From contig JAEVLN010000051.1 in assembly GCA_018350325.1 (NCBI GenBank), forward strand, positions 1 through 64,000: 64,000 nt of DNA, read 5' to 3'. Both the position numbers and the translations under genes were made by a program. Each line of letters opens with the position of its first letter. The first letter of the stretch is position 1. This DNA is from Globodera rostochiensis. Lineage: Eukaryota; Nematoda; Chromadorea; Rhabditida; Heteroderidae. The notes below the pieces were generated by a model. That model did not search any database. It was not told where the DNA came from and saw nothing but the letters and a program-made list of their open reading frames with translations. Below are positions 36,270 through 51,500 of this stretch, in pieces.

Positions 36270-39200
36270 GATTCCGACTAAGAAATGGTAAATTATAAAA
36301 TTCAGAAAAAAAGAAGTTAAAGTTAGCCAATAATTGCGAGTAAATTGAAAATAAACACTTTGGCATTATCTGACGTCGTTTGTCCACCGCCCCCGGCACC
36401 CGCCGCCGCCACTTTTTGTTCCTCGCCGCCGGAGCCTTCGCTGCTCGTCGGTTCCATGCCACCAGCAATGGCACCCAACGGAGAAAACGGCTGCTTCAAT
36501 GTGTTGGTGTTACTGCAGGTACCGGCTGTGACAAGGAAAAATAAACAAATGCTTGAGGGCTTACCCGAGTTAAAAAATTCAAAAAAAAATTTTAAATAAA
36601 TTATAAAATTTCACCAGTTGTTGATGCTTGTGCAGACTGGTGACGCCTCTTCCTGCTGCAAGTGCCGTCAGCTTAAAATTAAAAATTAAATAAAAATAAG
36701 TAATAATAAAAATTGGACCCGTCGTCTGCTGAATGCCGTAAATTTGCAGCAGCCGTTTCTCCCTCTCTTGCTTGCCCAAAACACTCCGTTCACCAGCCCA
36801 GAGGAGAAGCTTAAAAAAAAACTTTTGCAAAAAAAAAATGGGAAAAACGCCACCTGCAAAGCTCGGACAAGCATTTTTGCCATTACAGTAGCCTTAGGAG
36901 ACAGATCGCCAACAATCGGGTGGCGCTAAAAATTAAACTGTTTACAAAATTGGCAATAGTGCCAATTAATTTCCCAACACAAACACCTTTTGCTGCTGTG
37001 CATAACTCTCCGACATTGGCACTCCTCCCGGTTGTTGTAGCGGTGGTACTGCGTCCGTGGTAGTGGTGCTTGGAACTGTACTGCTTGAACGCGTTGAACA
37101 TGACGTTGTGGCGGAAGGAATAAACAGAACACATTCGACCAACTCAAAAGCATTTTAATAATTTCGAATTTTTTTTTTGATTTTCATCTTACAATTAAAG
37201 CAAACTCAAAAATGTGCAAAAAAAAATTGTGCCTGTTTGATCATTTCGCACAGGCACGGCACTGGATAGGTGAATGCGGTGGCTAGACACAGCTCGCCCG
37301 AAAGCTCCCCCTCATCCACCGTGGCAATTCGGGTTCTAAATTGATGATCAACAAGACTCTAATAACTAACTGATCATATCTTAAAAATGTAATATCCCTC
37401 AGAAAGATTTGATCAAATCCCAATCTTAGACAATTAATTAGACCAGTATTTTGGCAGATCAGATTTAAATTATTAATCATTTTTTGGACCGAACTGGTTC
37501 AGCATTTGGCCAAGCCAACAATGGAGCCAAATGTCCATTCGCAGTGACACATTGCAGCGGTTCACATGCGCAACGGCATCCGGACTGGCCCAGCCCTGCT
37601 GGTTTGCACACAAAAAGACCTTAAAATTATTAAAAATAATTACCCAGCCAGCCTTGCACCCTGGTTGGCACACAAAAAGACAACATTTAAATTATTAAAA
37701 ATAATTAAACATTTATTTTCCACCTCCTTCAGGCGCTGTTTCTCGTCCTTCAGCTCCTCTTTGTCTGCACGCAAAAGGGTCAACTTGCGCCCCGGCAGTG
37801 CGGGCAACGGACGCTGTGCGAAGCCTGCGAAAAAAATCGATATAAAAAATAAATTTAGAAAATATATTTTGGAGCAAATTTTTAATTGAAAGTTTCCTAA
37901 TTAGTCATTTTATTCGACCGATAAGCCATGTGTACGGGTGCTCCTTTTTTACGCGCGCTTCCGCCAACCATTTCAGCGTCCGACGGGCCAAAAACATTGA
38001 ATAGCCGAGGCTATAAAAAAATAATAATATAAAAATTTTGATTAAATTATATTTTTTTAATTTTCGACCGTTCGTGCCCATTGTCCTTCTCGGGTGCAGT
38101 CGACTGCTGCTGCTGCTGCTTCTGCCAGCCGATTTCAAACTCGCGCATTGCTCGAGCTAACGCTTGCCTGAGGGCATTTTGATTTTACAGTTTAGCCTGA
38201 GGCAAATAATCTTTATTTTAATTTGTGGCAGCGCTTAAGGGCATTTTATTCTTCTCCAATTTTTAATGGAAATAATTTTTGCGACTTGGCCAAATTTTCT
38301 GCGTTCGTCGGTTGGGTGTCAAGCCATTGCACCAAACACAGCCACAGCGAACTCAGATGGCGAAAGGTGCAGAACACATTGTTGACCTGGCACAAGAAAC
38401 AATCAATCAATCAATAATCTCGATTTTGTTAAAGGAATTGAATTTCACACCGTTTCCCCCACTTCTTCTGCCTGGGGGGAACCCAGGTGGAGTTCGTCCA
38501 GCAACAATTCGCCCACCAACGGCACCAACTCCAAGACGGCACCAAAATCGCTGTGTTCCGCGCTCCAAAATGGCGTTTTGTGTGCACACATTGCGCTGAA
38601 TTGGTTGGCGCGGAATTGGGCACAAAACTGCGGGGAGGGTATAATACAATATTTATAATTTTAAAATTTAATTCGAAACTAAACATTTTCATCAACGACA
38701 GTGCCATCTCTTAAAATGCCACCAGACGCCGGCATTGTCATCGGTTCACCTGCAGTAGACGAAAAAAATAAATGAATGACCCCAACTTCATTTTAGAACT
38801 ATTGGCGAAGGTTTTAAAATATTGTACTACTATATAATGGAAAAGCAGTACAGAACGAATTTTTTTAAAAAATATTTTACTAAAATGAATTTAGTAAAAT
38901 TTATCAAAATATAAATTGAAAAAAACAGTGTCCTTAAAAATGTACTATAATAACAAAACTTTACCAAAAATTGTTTAAATAAAACCCAAATATATTTTAA
39001 ATACAAACCTCGCTCAACACAGTTGGCGTAGCGTTTGTTCCACAGGAAAAAAGCGCAATGAACACGGGCACCCACCAGTTCCTCGAGGCGCTGCAAAATT
39101 TAAAGAAAATTTGGTGATTTTTTGTTTGAAATTTACCAGGTCCGGGAACACTGCTTGAATGCGCGCCATCAGCAGAAAAGTGGAGTCAAAAATCAACAGT

Positions 39201-42108
39201 CTGCCCTGCGGGCTGCTCGCCACCGCGTCGACGCCCTTAGGGAATGCCATTTTGACAAAAAAAAAATTCGATTAAAAAAAACACCTCATCGGTGCCAACT
39301 CCTTGGGTTTGTGCGTTGAGCGCAGCAAGCCAACCCGAAAACTGTGACAGTTCCCCGCTGGCGCAGTATATTGAGCACAACATGTCAATTGGGACTTCTA
39401 AAAATATTTTAAAAAAAGTTTTTATGGTTTTTTTCAAAACCATGGGGGATCAATTTGCGCAACATTTCCTCCGTTTTTTCCGGCACCACCCGATCAATGG
39501 CATTTTTGGCCTTCTGCACGCGATTGATCAGCTCAGAACGGGCCTTCACCATTTGGGCGGCTTCGGCAGCTGATTTTTTTAATATTAAAAATGGAATACA
39601 ATTTATTTTAAATTAGCCAAACTGGTCGCCGATGAGGAAAGGCCACCAATGGCGGAACGCAAATGTTGAAGGAGTTCTTCATTTTGTGCACGGTCCCCAT
39701 CTCTACAAAAATAATAAAATATTGTTTAAATAAAAATAAACATTTAAACGCACCGTCTGCTCACCAGCGCCTCATGGTCACTTTGACTAACAATGTCCAG
39801 CCGACGGAGCGCGTCCATGAAGAAACGGAAGAGATTGTCCGACTTTTTCCCGTCAAGTTCGTCCAGTAACGACGCGCTCGCGCACAGACGGCCTAACGCC
39901 GCGCTGACCGACGCACGTGGAACACCGCGGGACAACATTTTGCTAAAAAAAAAATAAAAATTATAATAATTTTAAAAGCATTTGCTGTTTTTCCCACCTC
40001 AATATTTGGGGCAGTTTGAAGAACACGAACACATCGGCCAATGCCTCGCGTTCTCGTCGATCGCCATCATTTGTTGACGAAACTGTTTCCAACTAAAAAA
40101 AACATTGGGATTTTTTTTCAAAATAAGGATTTTAAAGCAAAAAAAGTGATTGTCACCAATCCTAATTTATATAATTGTGAAATAAAAAAGTTTCAATTTC
40201 TATGCCAAGACTACACCTGAATAAGAAAGCCAGCCCGCAGCAGATCCTCCACCATTTGTTCATGGCTCATGCCGAGCACTCCGCTGACCGCCAGAAAGGC
40301 ATCGGCCACCTCAAAAGTTATTTTTCAAAAGGAAATGAGAAACAAAATGCGGAATTTCTACCTCATCAGCAGACTTTAGCACGCGATAAATTGCGTAGAC
40401 GGATGCCAACGTAAGAATGGCAGGCCGATGCCGTCGGTGGATAAAATTCTCCCGGAATGGGACCCAACCAATTGCAGGAGGGGTGGCAAAGCTAAAAATT
40501 ATGATTATATACGAGACCGCCCCCCCCCATCTCCTTGGCTTACTCTGGGAATGTGTTAACAAGTTGGGCAAGTTCACGAACACAAATGGTCAATTGGTCG
40601 TTGTGCTCATCTGGGCCCATGGATTCAGATTCTGCCACCTTTTCACAAAAATCGTATAAAAAGAAAAATTAAAAAACGACCTCCTCGTCCTCCTGTTTGA
40701 GACGTGCCACAGCTTCATTCAAACGGTCCAACAAAAGCGGCATTGGGTCCGCATGCGTTTTGCCTGTCACAAAATTTTAAAATATATTTTTTTAATTTTC
40801 GGCTTTTTAACAACAAAATAATTTAAAAAAGCACCTGAAATTTGAGAGAAAAACAGAAAGAACAGCAATGCGGAGAATGGTACTGATCGGAGACGACGGA
40901 CTGCGCCGATCAGCCGGAGGAGCAACGACGGCACTGCCGACGAGTTTGACTGCGCAAGCAAAAGCAATAGTTTAAATAGGGTAGTACAAAACCGTCTAAA
41001 ACCGGTCCACCGGATACCGGTTAGCTTCAAAACACCCGGTTAATTCAAACAAAAACTTTGTCCGGATTAATCGGTCTTATTCAACAAACCCAAAATTTGC
41101 TTTCAAATTTATTTCCGTTTATTTACCATATTTTGTTTGGTCAGCGCGCACAGTGCACCGACGTACCAATCGAGCACGCCAAATGCGAGGGCACAGTGCC
41201 GAAGACAGTCGGGCGGCGACGAGCCCGGCCCGGCGTAAGGACCGCTGATTTTTTTAATTTTTTGCTAATATTGTCAATGGTTACTTTGAAAACCCAATAA
41301 AAAGACATTATAAGGCTGTTGAATCCAAAATTGGTCCCAGTTAAACGGTTTAAAGTCAGAACCCGCGTGGAAGGCAAATTTAAAAAATCCGAAATATCAA
41401 AAAAAAAAGAAAAAATTTACCGAATTTCGTGCACACATTTCTCCAAATGTTCAGCCACTGTTTCCACCTCGTCTAGCCTTGTCAAACAATCAAAATTTGT
41501 CTGGAATTTCAAAAACTCTCAAAATAAACACCAAAAAAACAATTCCCCACCAATACATCCACATAGTCCTGGGCCGGCACAGCCCATGGAGCATTGGCAC
41601 GGAATGTCAGGGCATGCAAAAAATCAAGTGACCGCCGAAACGATGACATACGGCGGTTCCCTTACAAAAAGCAAAACAAATTTCATAAAATTCACAAAAA
41701 AATGTTTAATTACGAACCATAATCAACCGGACATTCTCGGCCGAGCAGCGGCAAGCGCCCTGAAAACCAAAAAAATTTTTTTTTTAATTTCAGGCAAAAT
41801 GTATAAAATTCATTCGAATGGTTGGTTTTCAAATAATCAAACATTTACTCTCTGAAAGCGTCAAGTTTAGCCCTTTTGTCGTGAAATGCTCTGTTGACAA
41901 CAACAACTAACCAGCAAGCAATAAAGGGTTAGTCAGGTCGACGGTGCCATTGGCAATTTCGGCCAAAAATTCGACTGCAGACGCTCGACAGCCTAAATTC
42001 CCAATTCCGAGACGAAAAGCGCTAAAAGTTACGCAAAAGTCGGTCCACCAAAGAATCAAAACAGCTCAGATTGGCCTCCTCGGCTCGAGAGGCCGCCAAA
42101 ACAACCAT
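35568..42108 (-). CDS. MED24: Mediator complex subunit 24 (MED24)
   Basis: Tail-module subunit of the Mediator complex, which links activators to RNA polymerase II. About 25 minus-strand exons run from 42033-42108 to a final exon ending at TGA 35568-35570. Landmarks that fit the family in order are DCLRHCALAFGVLDWYVGAL, DVFVFFKLPQIL, SPQGRLLIFDSTFLLMARI, ANQQGWASPDAVAHVNRCN and a C-terminal VFVLGRLDPSALPLGLFLRI. A low-complexity segment near the C-terminus carries a poly-Gln run (36233-36270). The donor at 37231-37232 is GC. The 5' end is uncertain: I use the first in-phase ATG, but the usual N-terminal 40 or so residues are not seen. TAF12 ends 283 bp upstream. Confidence 0.82.
36233..36270. 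repeat. (GTT)n microsatellite coding poly-Gln
   Basis: About twelve GTT units on the + strand read as CAA codons on the minus strand, inside a MED24 exon. A similar (GTT)n tract at 24466-24486 is non-coding. Confidence 0.85.
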
Positions 42109-42391
42109 AAAGCCAAAGCGAAGCGCTTTTTCTTTTGCCTATTTTTGTGGAAAAAGAGCGTAAACAGTAAAAATGCAATAAAAAGAGGCAAATTATTCGA
42201 CAATGAACGATTTTTTTTTGGCGGAAACCAGTATGAAGCCTTTGAATAAGTTGAATTCAAAAATGTTTAATCGGCCATTTAAAAAAGGAACAATTGCGAA
42301 TAAAAAAAATGTCAATGCCACATGCGAGATCAATCTACGAAAATGTTTAAGGCAAGCGTAAAGATTGTATGAATAAAAAAATGTGCAATTT

Positions 42392-43128
42392 TCAATCGCG
42401 AAAATAGTGCTTCAGCACGTAGCAAATGTCGGCCCGAGTCACCGCCTTGGACCCTCTATGTTTGGCTAGTTGGCACACCATGGACAAGACCTGAAGTTCT
42501 CTTTAAAAATTTCTCATTTTTAAATAGTACAAAACAATTCAATCGTTAAGGGGTCTAAATGTGCAATATAAAAATTTGTCAACCCAAAAAAAAGTTGCAT
42601 TTTGACTTTCGAAAATGTTCGAATTCGGGTTCGTGTTCGACATTAGCAAAATCCGAGCTTGGATTCGTGTTCTACGCAAATCTCACCCCAGGAAACATAC
42701 TTTTTAATTTTTTTTCCCGTCGGGACCCCAATTCTCTACCATTACCGTTTTCTCATTATTACTAATGTTTTCGTTCTGCTTAACCTTTTTGGGTTCAAGC
42801 ATAAAACGTGTCTGAAATATCGAAAAATGTTTGAATTCGGGTTCGGGATTCGGAATTCACAAAAACGAGCTCGGATACTACGTGTTCTAAACCTAGAAAG
42901 CATACATTTAAATTTAAAGATTTTTTTCCGTCGGGACCCCAATTCCAAAGGATGCCAAAAATAAAGTTAGAAATGAGGACTTACCTTGTCCACATATTCC
43001 TCGGCATACTCCGCGACCATTTTTTTCACTTGGTCATCCAAACGCACATTCGGCTCCAATTGGGCTAAAATGGAGTTGACCAACGTCTCCCCAAACACCT
43101 CAGTATCAGCGTCAAAATCACTCGCCAT
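42392..43128 (-). CDS. TAF12-like histone-fold protein
   Basis: Short histone-fold protein resembling TAF12, a subunit of TFIID and SAGA. Two minus-strand exons, 42985-43128 and 42392-42490, join in phase to 80 aa. The match is RLDDQVKKMVAEYAEEYVD followed by CQLAKHRGSKAVTRADI, aligned with the alpha-2/alpha-3 core of TAF12. It is shorter than usual TAF12 and lacks the C-terminal tail, so another small histone-fold protein of CENP-X type is possible. It lies upstream of MED24 on the same strand; both gene products would act in Pol II initiation. The intron carries a diverged repeat pair. Confidence 0.75.
42597..42955. repeat. Diverged direct repeat pair in the TAF12-like intron
   Basis: Two copies of about 130 bp (about 42597-42735 and 42823-42950) share GAATTCGGGTTCG, CCGTCGGGACCCCAATTC and a CGTGTTCTA segment. 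The segment TTCGACATTAGCAAAATCCG and GGATTCGTGTTCTACGC resembles the inner arm of the 52.6-53.4 kb foldback element, suggesting decayed relatives. Confidence 0.6.
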
Positions 43129-44098
43129 CGAATCAAAAATATAACGACCCTAAATTTGACTTTTCTTTGAAATTGAAAAAAGAGTAATTTGTAGGGTTTC
43201 GTGGTCGTAGATCCGATTCCATTCCGATCAATTATATGTAGCCTGGACTTGTTCGGTTTCGGCTCATGGACGGCAAAAAAAAAAAGAAAAAAAGGCGAAT
43301 TACATAATGTTTGAACGAATTGTTGGTAAAATAAAACTTTGGCGTTCTGTCATTAAAAGAAAAAAATCGAGTTGGCCGCACATGAACGTGTGCGATTTTT
43401 TTAAACGTGCAGATCTTCCTGGTTTTTTGCAGAGCTTGTAAAAGTACATATCGAAATCGGTGAAATTCGTCCTTACAGTCTATTTTTTTTTTCACATTTT
43501 TCATTATTTTAAAATATGAATTCGGATCCAAGGTTCGAACTTGGTCGAATCGGGCAAAATGGAGGGTATCGGACATTTCGCCTTCTATTAGATGTGTGCT
43601 GTGTGTATGTGAAACGTCTTTTTACCCCCAATGGGCGAAATGTTCTGACACCCCCCCCCCCCCCATTCTGCTTGATTGCCTTCTTTTTATAAAAATCGAT
43701 TTCGTATATTTTCCCTTTTTGTTGTGTTGTGTATGATGTGCGTTCTTTCTTTCGTTTACTTACATTTTTCTCTTGCCATTTGACCTAACATTTCTATTTT
43801 TAAATTGGTGCTATCAGCAAAGGGTTGATGAAATTAATCTCTATGTGAAATGGGGGGGCAAAGTTTGCTAACAGCAAAGGAGAGAGGGAGGGAGGTCAAT
43901 ATGTGTTGGAAAATAAATGTGGTTCATTCCTCAATCACCACAGAGTTCATTCACTCTGCGTAAAATCTGGGAAATTTACGGCTCTAATAGCGACCCACCA
44001 ACGGCGGCTCAATTGTGAACAGAATGTACAAAATGGGCAATTTGTTTTGATTTTAGTTCACGTATTATTTGACCAAAATAAAATTAATCAGCAGCAAA
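43129..44098. other. Divergent intergenic region (TAF12-like / REEP)
   Basis: Contains a C16 run near 43652, and the sequence GAAATCGGTGAAATTCGTCC at about 43456, which recurs near 54548 with one change. No exon was recognised. Confidence 0.5.
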
Positions 44099-45503
<1,405 letters not shown>

Positions 45504-46094
45504 TGGAATGAATGAGCGGCACGGCACCACAGACAAATTGAGGGAGAAAGACGTTTTTTTCGTCGTTGTATTAAAATCAGGTCCTCGTTCTACCCCATCT
45601 CGCATACTCTCTCAATTTATTTACTTTTCAACCTGACACTTCCTTTTTGCTTAAAATGCTGTGGCCTAAATTTGGTCTCTTCCAATAGTTTGATCGGATC
45701 GGCAACAGTTTTTGTATTAAATCCAAAACTTTGCACTTTCGTTCACCGCCGCCTATTCCATCGCTGTTATTTGCTTTATTATTTACTCCACGACACGATA
45801 TTTTTGCGCTTATTTGTTCTGATAATAAATTTAGATGAAAAAAAATTGCGAATTTAAAAACAAAAATTTGCTAACTTTGCATCAAGATTATACATTTTCA
45901 AGAATACTGTTCTGGTACTGGGCCAGGGATGTTGTTTTATCCTGCAAACCGGGCGTGTGGTCTATTCCAAAAATAGCACATTTGCCAAATTGAAAATTAA
46001 ACCTGTTTTTGATGGTTTTCAAAAAATAGGCCGATTTTGTGTTTTGGCATTTCAAAATTCATGAATTTTTATGGGGAAAAAAGTTTGCAGATAG
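45504..46094. other. Intergenic region between the REEP and EMG1 genes
   Basis: Both neighbours lie on the + strand, 591 bp apart. AATAAA occurs near 45827. No exon was seen. Confidence 0.5.
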
Positions 46095-47941
46095 ATGAAG
46101 GTTAAGAAGCGTTCAAAGTCCGACTTCGGCGGCGGGCCGCGCTCGAAACGTCTAAACCAACGGGCCGATGACGGCGAAGGGGCATCCGCCAACGGCAAGC
46201 GGCTGTTTGTGGTGCTCGAGGACTGCAGCCTCGAGGTGGCCAAGGTGGTCAAATTTTTTTTTTTTTTTTGTAAAATATTAAAGAAATTTTTCATTTTTTA
46301 AGGTTGGTGCTGAGCATGTCGTGTTGAGCAGTGATAAGTACGCAAATTGGCTACGCAAACACAACATGGATCCGGCTCAGTACAGGCCGGACATTCTTCA
46401 CCAGGTGGAGCCGGCCGAACAAATTATTAATTCGCCGGGGGGGGGGGTCGAAAATATTATGAAACTTTTTTTGTTTGTTTAAACCGATGGCGAATGACTT
46501 CAAACCATTGGTGGTGACTGTTAATGTTCATTTGCTTTACAATTGCTCGGAAACGTTAGCTTCCGGCTCAAACCGGAATGGGATAAACTGTAAACGGAAT
46601 TTTTATCGGTCTTGATTTCAGTTCAATTCTATCTAAGCATTTTTGAAATTTTAAGTAGCTTGAGAGGTTGAATTTTTTTTAATTAGTAAATTATTGGTTT
46701 TTCCATGCTCCTGGAGTTTTCGCATTTGTTTGTTCGTTTTGTTTATATTCCTTCAATTTTGTGCCGCAGTGTCTGCTGATGTTGCAGGACTGTCCACTGA
46801 ACAAGGCCGGCTTTTTGCGCGTTTTTTTCCACACTAAACAGAACGTGCTGGTCAACGTGAGCGCGCAGTGCCGAATTCCGCGCACTTTTGACAGATTTTG
46901 TGGGCTGATGGGTGCGTATGGGCAACTTTTTTTTTATTACGAAATAACAATTTTTAAAATGCGCTTATTGTTGGAAAAATTGGGTTTATGAAATGGAAAT
47001 TTGTAACGTTTTTATAGGCAGATTTTTCAGTGCAACTTCTGCATAAACGGCAAATTCGTGCCGAAGAATCCTCACAGAAGTTGCTGAGGTGGGGACAAGA
47101 TTTAAATAAAAAATAAATTGATTTGATAACTCGGTTGATCAATTTTCAGTGTAGTTAAAAATCCGGTGACAGACCATCTTCCGCTGGGCTGTCGCAAATT
47201 TTTGACCTCACTGAACTGCCCGAACTTGGTGTCCAGCATGGCCGACGTGGTTCGGCCCGAGGCGGACGAGCCCGTGGTGATGGTTGTTGGTGGTATAGCG
47301 CATGGAAAGGTGAGGCAGACTTCTTGTGTTGTAATATGGACCGGCCGCCCCTCCCGTTTTTGTGAGAAAAAAAAACCCATCGCTTTTCAGGGGGAAAAAG
47401 CCGATCTGCAGTTTTATTTTTGGTTTTTGATTGTCCTTTTTTGCAGATCAAGACCGATTACACGGAAGGCGAAATCAAAATCTCCAATTATCCGCTGAGC
47501 GCTGGTGAAAAACATTTTGAAAAACTATATTGGGAAAAATTTCCCGTCATTTTATAAACCACTCGATTGATTGCGCCATGTGGAGTTTGGCTGGTACCAG
47601 AATTACGTGTTGAATTCGCTTCTAGTTGAAATTAGAGAAAGGACTTGAGAATCGACCGAGAATCTCGATAAATTTAGTCGAGTTGGGTGATTTTGGTGGA
47701 TTTTTGCTGATCAGAGATCCCACGCTAAACATACTCGACAAAGCTAGTTATATCTTAACTTAGAAGCAAATCCGTCTCACGTATTTGGGCACCGTTCACT
47801 TCTCTTCGTGAGGCAAATTGAATGAATAATATTTAAAATGACGGGTGTTTTTCTTATAACAATTTAAAGGAGGAGTTCTCTTTAGCACTCTGCTGTGCCA
47901 AATTGACCAGTGCTTTTGAACAATTGTGGGGAGTTCTTTGA
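46095..47941 (+). CDS. EMG1: EMG1/NEP1 rRNA pseudouridine N1-methyltransferase
   Basis: SPOUT-class enzyme that methylates N1 of a pseudouridine in 18S rRNA and is needed for small-subunit assembly in the nucleolus. Seven exons (46095-46244, 46303-46404, 46770-46911, 47031-47088, 47150-47309, 47447-47504, 47886-47941) in phase, about 241 aa. Family blocks are LFVVLEDCSLE, CLLMLQDCPLNKAGFLRVFF, RIPRTFDRFCGLMVQLLHKR, VVKNPVTDHLPLGC, the SAM-binding MVVGGIAHGK and ISNYPLSAALCCAKLTSAFE. The N-terminal 30 residues are basic and low in complexity. It converges with the ZNRF gene. Complete. Confidence 0.96.
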
Positions 47942-48538
47942 CCGTTGTCCTCTCTTCTTTTTTTTGTTGCTGTTTATTTATTTTTAATAAAAAGAAAATT
48001 TCAATTTTGTTTGAAAATTTATAGAATAAAGTATTCCAAAATAATATATAGCTGACAAAACATTTGTGAACCCTCAGACGCGGGTAGCAAATAAAAGACA
48101 CTCATAGATATTTAGATGTTGTGCTTACGCCATGAAAAACGAAACAGATACATATATATAAATGGACAACATCGCATTTGTGAATGCTCAAGACTCGTAC
48201 ATAAATGTTGAATTAAAAAACAAAATATCCAAAAACAACAATCTTCAAAGAATCGAAAACTTTTTCCGTGTTTTGAGAGGCTGAGGCTGTGAGCAAATTT
48301 ATCATCAAACAAATCTCCTATGGCACGTACACACTGAACAGGTGAAAAAAAGTGCCGGAATTTTTTGTGCCATCCTCACACTCGATCTCATCATAATAAA
48401 TACCTGACATTTGTTTTTCGGGTTTTTTTTTGTTTGTTAGTAATAGAGAGCGAGAGTTTATCCACAATCTTCCATTATCAGTCACAAACGCCGTTGAATT
48501 TTGGTTCAGCTGCTGCAACAATTTGTTGTTTGTGTGTG
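47942..48538. other. Convergent intergenic region (EMG1 / ZNRF)
   Basis: AT-rich; an AATAAA for EMG1 lies near 47987. No gene was seen. Confidence 0.55.
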
Positions 48539-51500
48539 TTAGTCGTTTCCCGGATGTTCAGGGCATGTGTTCTTCCGTTTGAACCACTCATCGATGCAGC
48601 TGAATGAACAGAAAATAATGTAGAGGTGAATGATCAAAAGACAAAAATTAAAAAAACATAAGATCAAAAATTTTTCTACAAAAAAGTTCCGTTGTCAGCC
48701 ATATGGGAAGGGAGAACGCGCAACACAAAAATGCGCAACTCCGGCAAAATGGCCACCAAATTAAATTATTTGGTGCCTCCAAAATCGCGACTCATGCGCC
48801 AATTCGCACAACGACGAGACGCACGAGTTCACAAAAGGAGGCACGCGGTGAGAATCGAACCCCCACAAGCCATTCGTGCACAGTTCCTAACCAATTGAGC
48901 TACGAAGGCAGCTCAACATAAGTCTCTCAAACCCACCATAGGAAGAGGGGAGATAGAGAGGACTACAACACGGAGAATAGAGAACGCATTGAGATAAAAC
49001 GAGAATCGTTTTTTATTTTAATTAACCATCACTTAAAACGGGAAAAATAAAATCAAAAAATCTGACGCCCTCGATTGGAAGCGTCGCAAAATTTGAATTA
49101 ATATTTGATTGTTTTTTAACTTTGCCCATATTTTGTAGTCATCAAGATTAAAAAAGGTAGCACCCCTCCCCCCTCCAGGTTCACCTCTTGTGATAGATGC
49201 AAAGGCACGGCAATCGCGCAATTTGCGCACCTTGTTCCATCTCTTCCAAACAAATAGCACATTCGCCCTTGTCAATGATCAAAACGTCGTCTGAATTTTT
49301 TGTTTTTGGAAATTAAAAACAAATTTCACACCATTATAGGAAAGCTGAGGTCGAGTGAGACACATCACCAGATGCATTTCAACGTCATCCGAAGGCACAA
49401 CCTTGTGGCAAACCGGGCACTTGATGTCGCGACCTAGACAGGAGATTATCAAAATTTTTTGTAGGGTCGTCAGAAATTTTAGTTAACTATTTCGTTGCTG
49501 TAAGAACTTTAGAAAATGGTATTTTTTTGTGTTAAAAATTCAATATTGGGAAATTTTTTAAAACAAAAATTGTTCGAACATAATGGTCGGTAACTGAATT
49601 TTTTTCAAATCAAATTATCGGGCACTTGAATGAACAACCAGAAAATCGTTGACACATTTATAAACAAAAAAATTTCTTGCCCAAAAGGTGAAGTAAAGGA
49701 GCAGAGCGGCGAAGTTTGTTGAGCTGTACAGTGGTGGGTTGGGCGGAGGAGGACGAGCTGTCGGAGGCGTTCGCCATCGCTTCCAAACTCTGAGCAAAGA
49801 AATTAAAAAATTTTCTTTTGTCATCCAGCTCAAAGTTGGGTGGATTTCGTTCAAAATTAATGAATATACCTGTAGAAGTGCTTGCAGTCGATCGGTGCCA
49901 TCTCCACGTCTGTCGTCACGGCCAACCCTGGCAAAATAGCAAAGTTCTTATTTTATTTTGAAAATTTCTTTTTCTAATGAAAGTCAAAATCCAATAAACT
50001 CAATAATAAATACGGCTAAAAATATGAAATTCTGATTCCATGTCCCCCCCCTTCCACCTCGCCAGAACTTCAACCGCACCGTTGTTGTGAAGAGGAGGAC
50101 ACGGCACCACTGCTTCCGCCACCAAGACGTCGGTGGTTATGGCGTTGCTCGGCGGTGCCGCCGGCGCTGCGTCGGTGCGCCGAAACATTCGACGAGGACT
50201 GGGCCGGACGTACTGAGGTGGACGGGGCGGACGCTCCACCGCCGCCGCTCAGTTGCTGAGCAAGTGAGGTGGTTGATGACCCGTCAAATCCAGGCTCTGT
50301 AGTTTAAAATTATGAAAAGCACATGCCAAAAGCAAGAATTGTAACCGGATGCTAAAAATTTCAAGAAATGCCCCAAAAGCGCACATAAACATGTTTTTTC
50401 ACTGTTTTTTTTTCAAAATTTTCGACATGTAGTAGGAGCCGAGCACGGATGCCAATAGCCGGAATTCCTAAAACTCTAATTTGTAAGTTGCAAAAAGAGC
50501 TTAAAATATTTCCAAAATTAGTGCAAATGGGGGAAATTTATATAAATTTTGCGCATACTTCGAATGTTCAACGCTGGTGGCGAGGCACTGCTGGTGGACG
50601 ATGCAGCCAGCCCAAAATTGGTGAGCAAATGGCGCGCCAATTCGGCACCTCCACCAACCCCCTCATCGGCGGAGGAATGCGCGGAGGCGGGCGAAGCGGA
50701 CGACACGGAGGAGGCCGAACTCTGAATTATAAATTTATAGGGCCTTTTAGTCGCGCAGGTTTTGGGAGTCCCAATTTTAGCGCCGGAATTTCTGTTTCCA
50801 ATCAATTAACCCAATTACTGCTCGTCTGCTAACAAAAATTGCTTCAACGCGGGAGTTCCGAAAGTTTTTCAATTTCTGTCACAAAAATTTCGTACCCGGG
50901 TCCAGTTTTTTCTCAAACAACATTTAGGCATGCCCGCTCCCCCCTCCCTGCACACCCATGGATAAAAATCAAAGTTGGAATCATTTTTAAAAATTAGTTC
51001 AAGATCCAGACCCTGAAGCGAGGGTATGTTTTAAACACATAAAATCATTTTTTCAAAATTAACCGTGTCATTCTGTGGCTGTCGAAAGCGAATGCTGTTC
51101 GGCCTTCGATGGTGGTGCATGTGCGCCGCCGCGCTGCTGCCGGTGGTCCGCGCGGTGCCGTTGCTGAGTTCGGATCCGGCACGAGGACGACGCTTAAATG
51201 AAATAACATTTCGATAAAAACACTCTCTTCTTGCGATCGTTTTTCATAATTGTGTGAAACGGTAAGGCAACTTTTTACGAGCCCAATTGAACGGAACTGT
51301 TTTTTTCCTGGCTACCAGATCTAACCAGACCAATTCGGCCAGTGGGGTTTGAGAACGGAAAACCAGCAAAATAAGCCCCAAATTCTCAAAATTTAATGGG
51401 TACGACAAAACGATCGGCATCCATGACTGCCATCCTACCAAAACCAAACTTTCTGATCATGTCCGACCCAAATCAATTTTTAAATTACGAAAAACATTGC

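Noticed and set aside
48830..48915. Functional tRNA gene
   Set aside because: Box A and box B are good but the acceptor stem does not pair.
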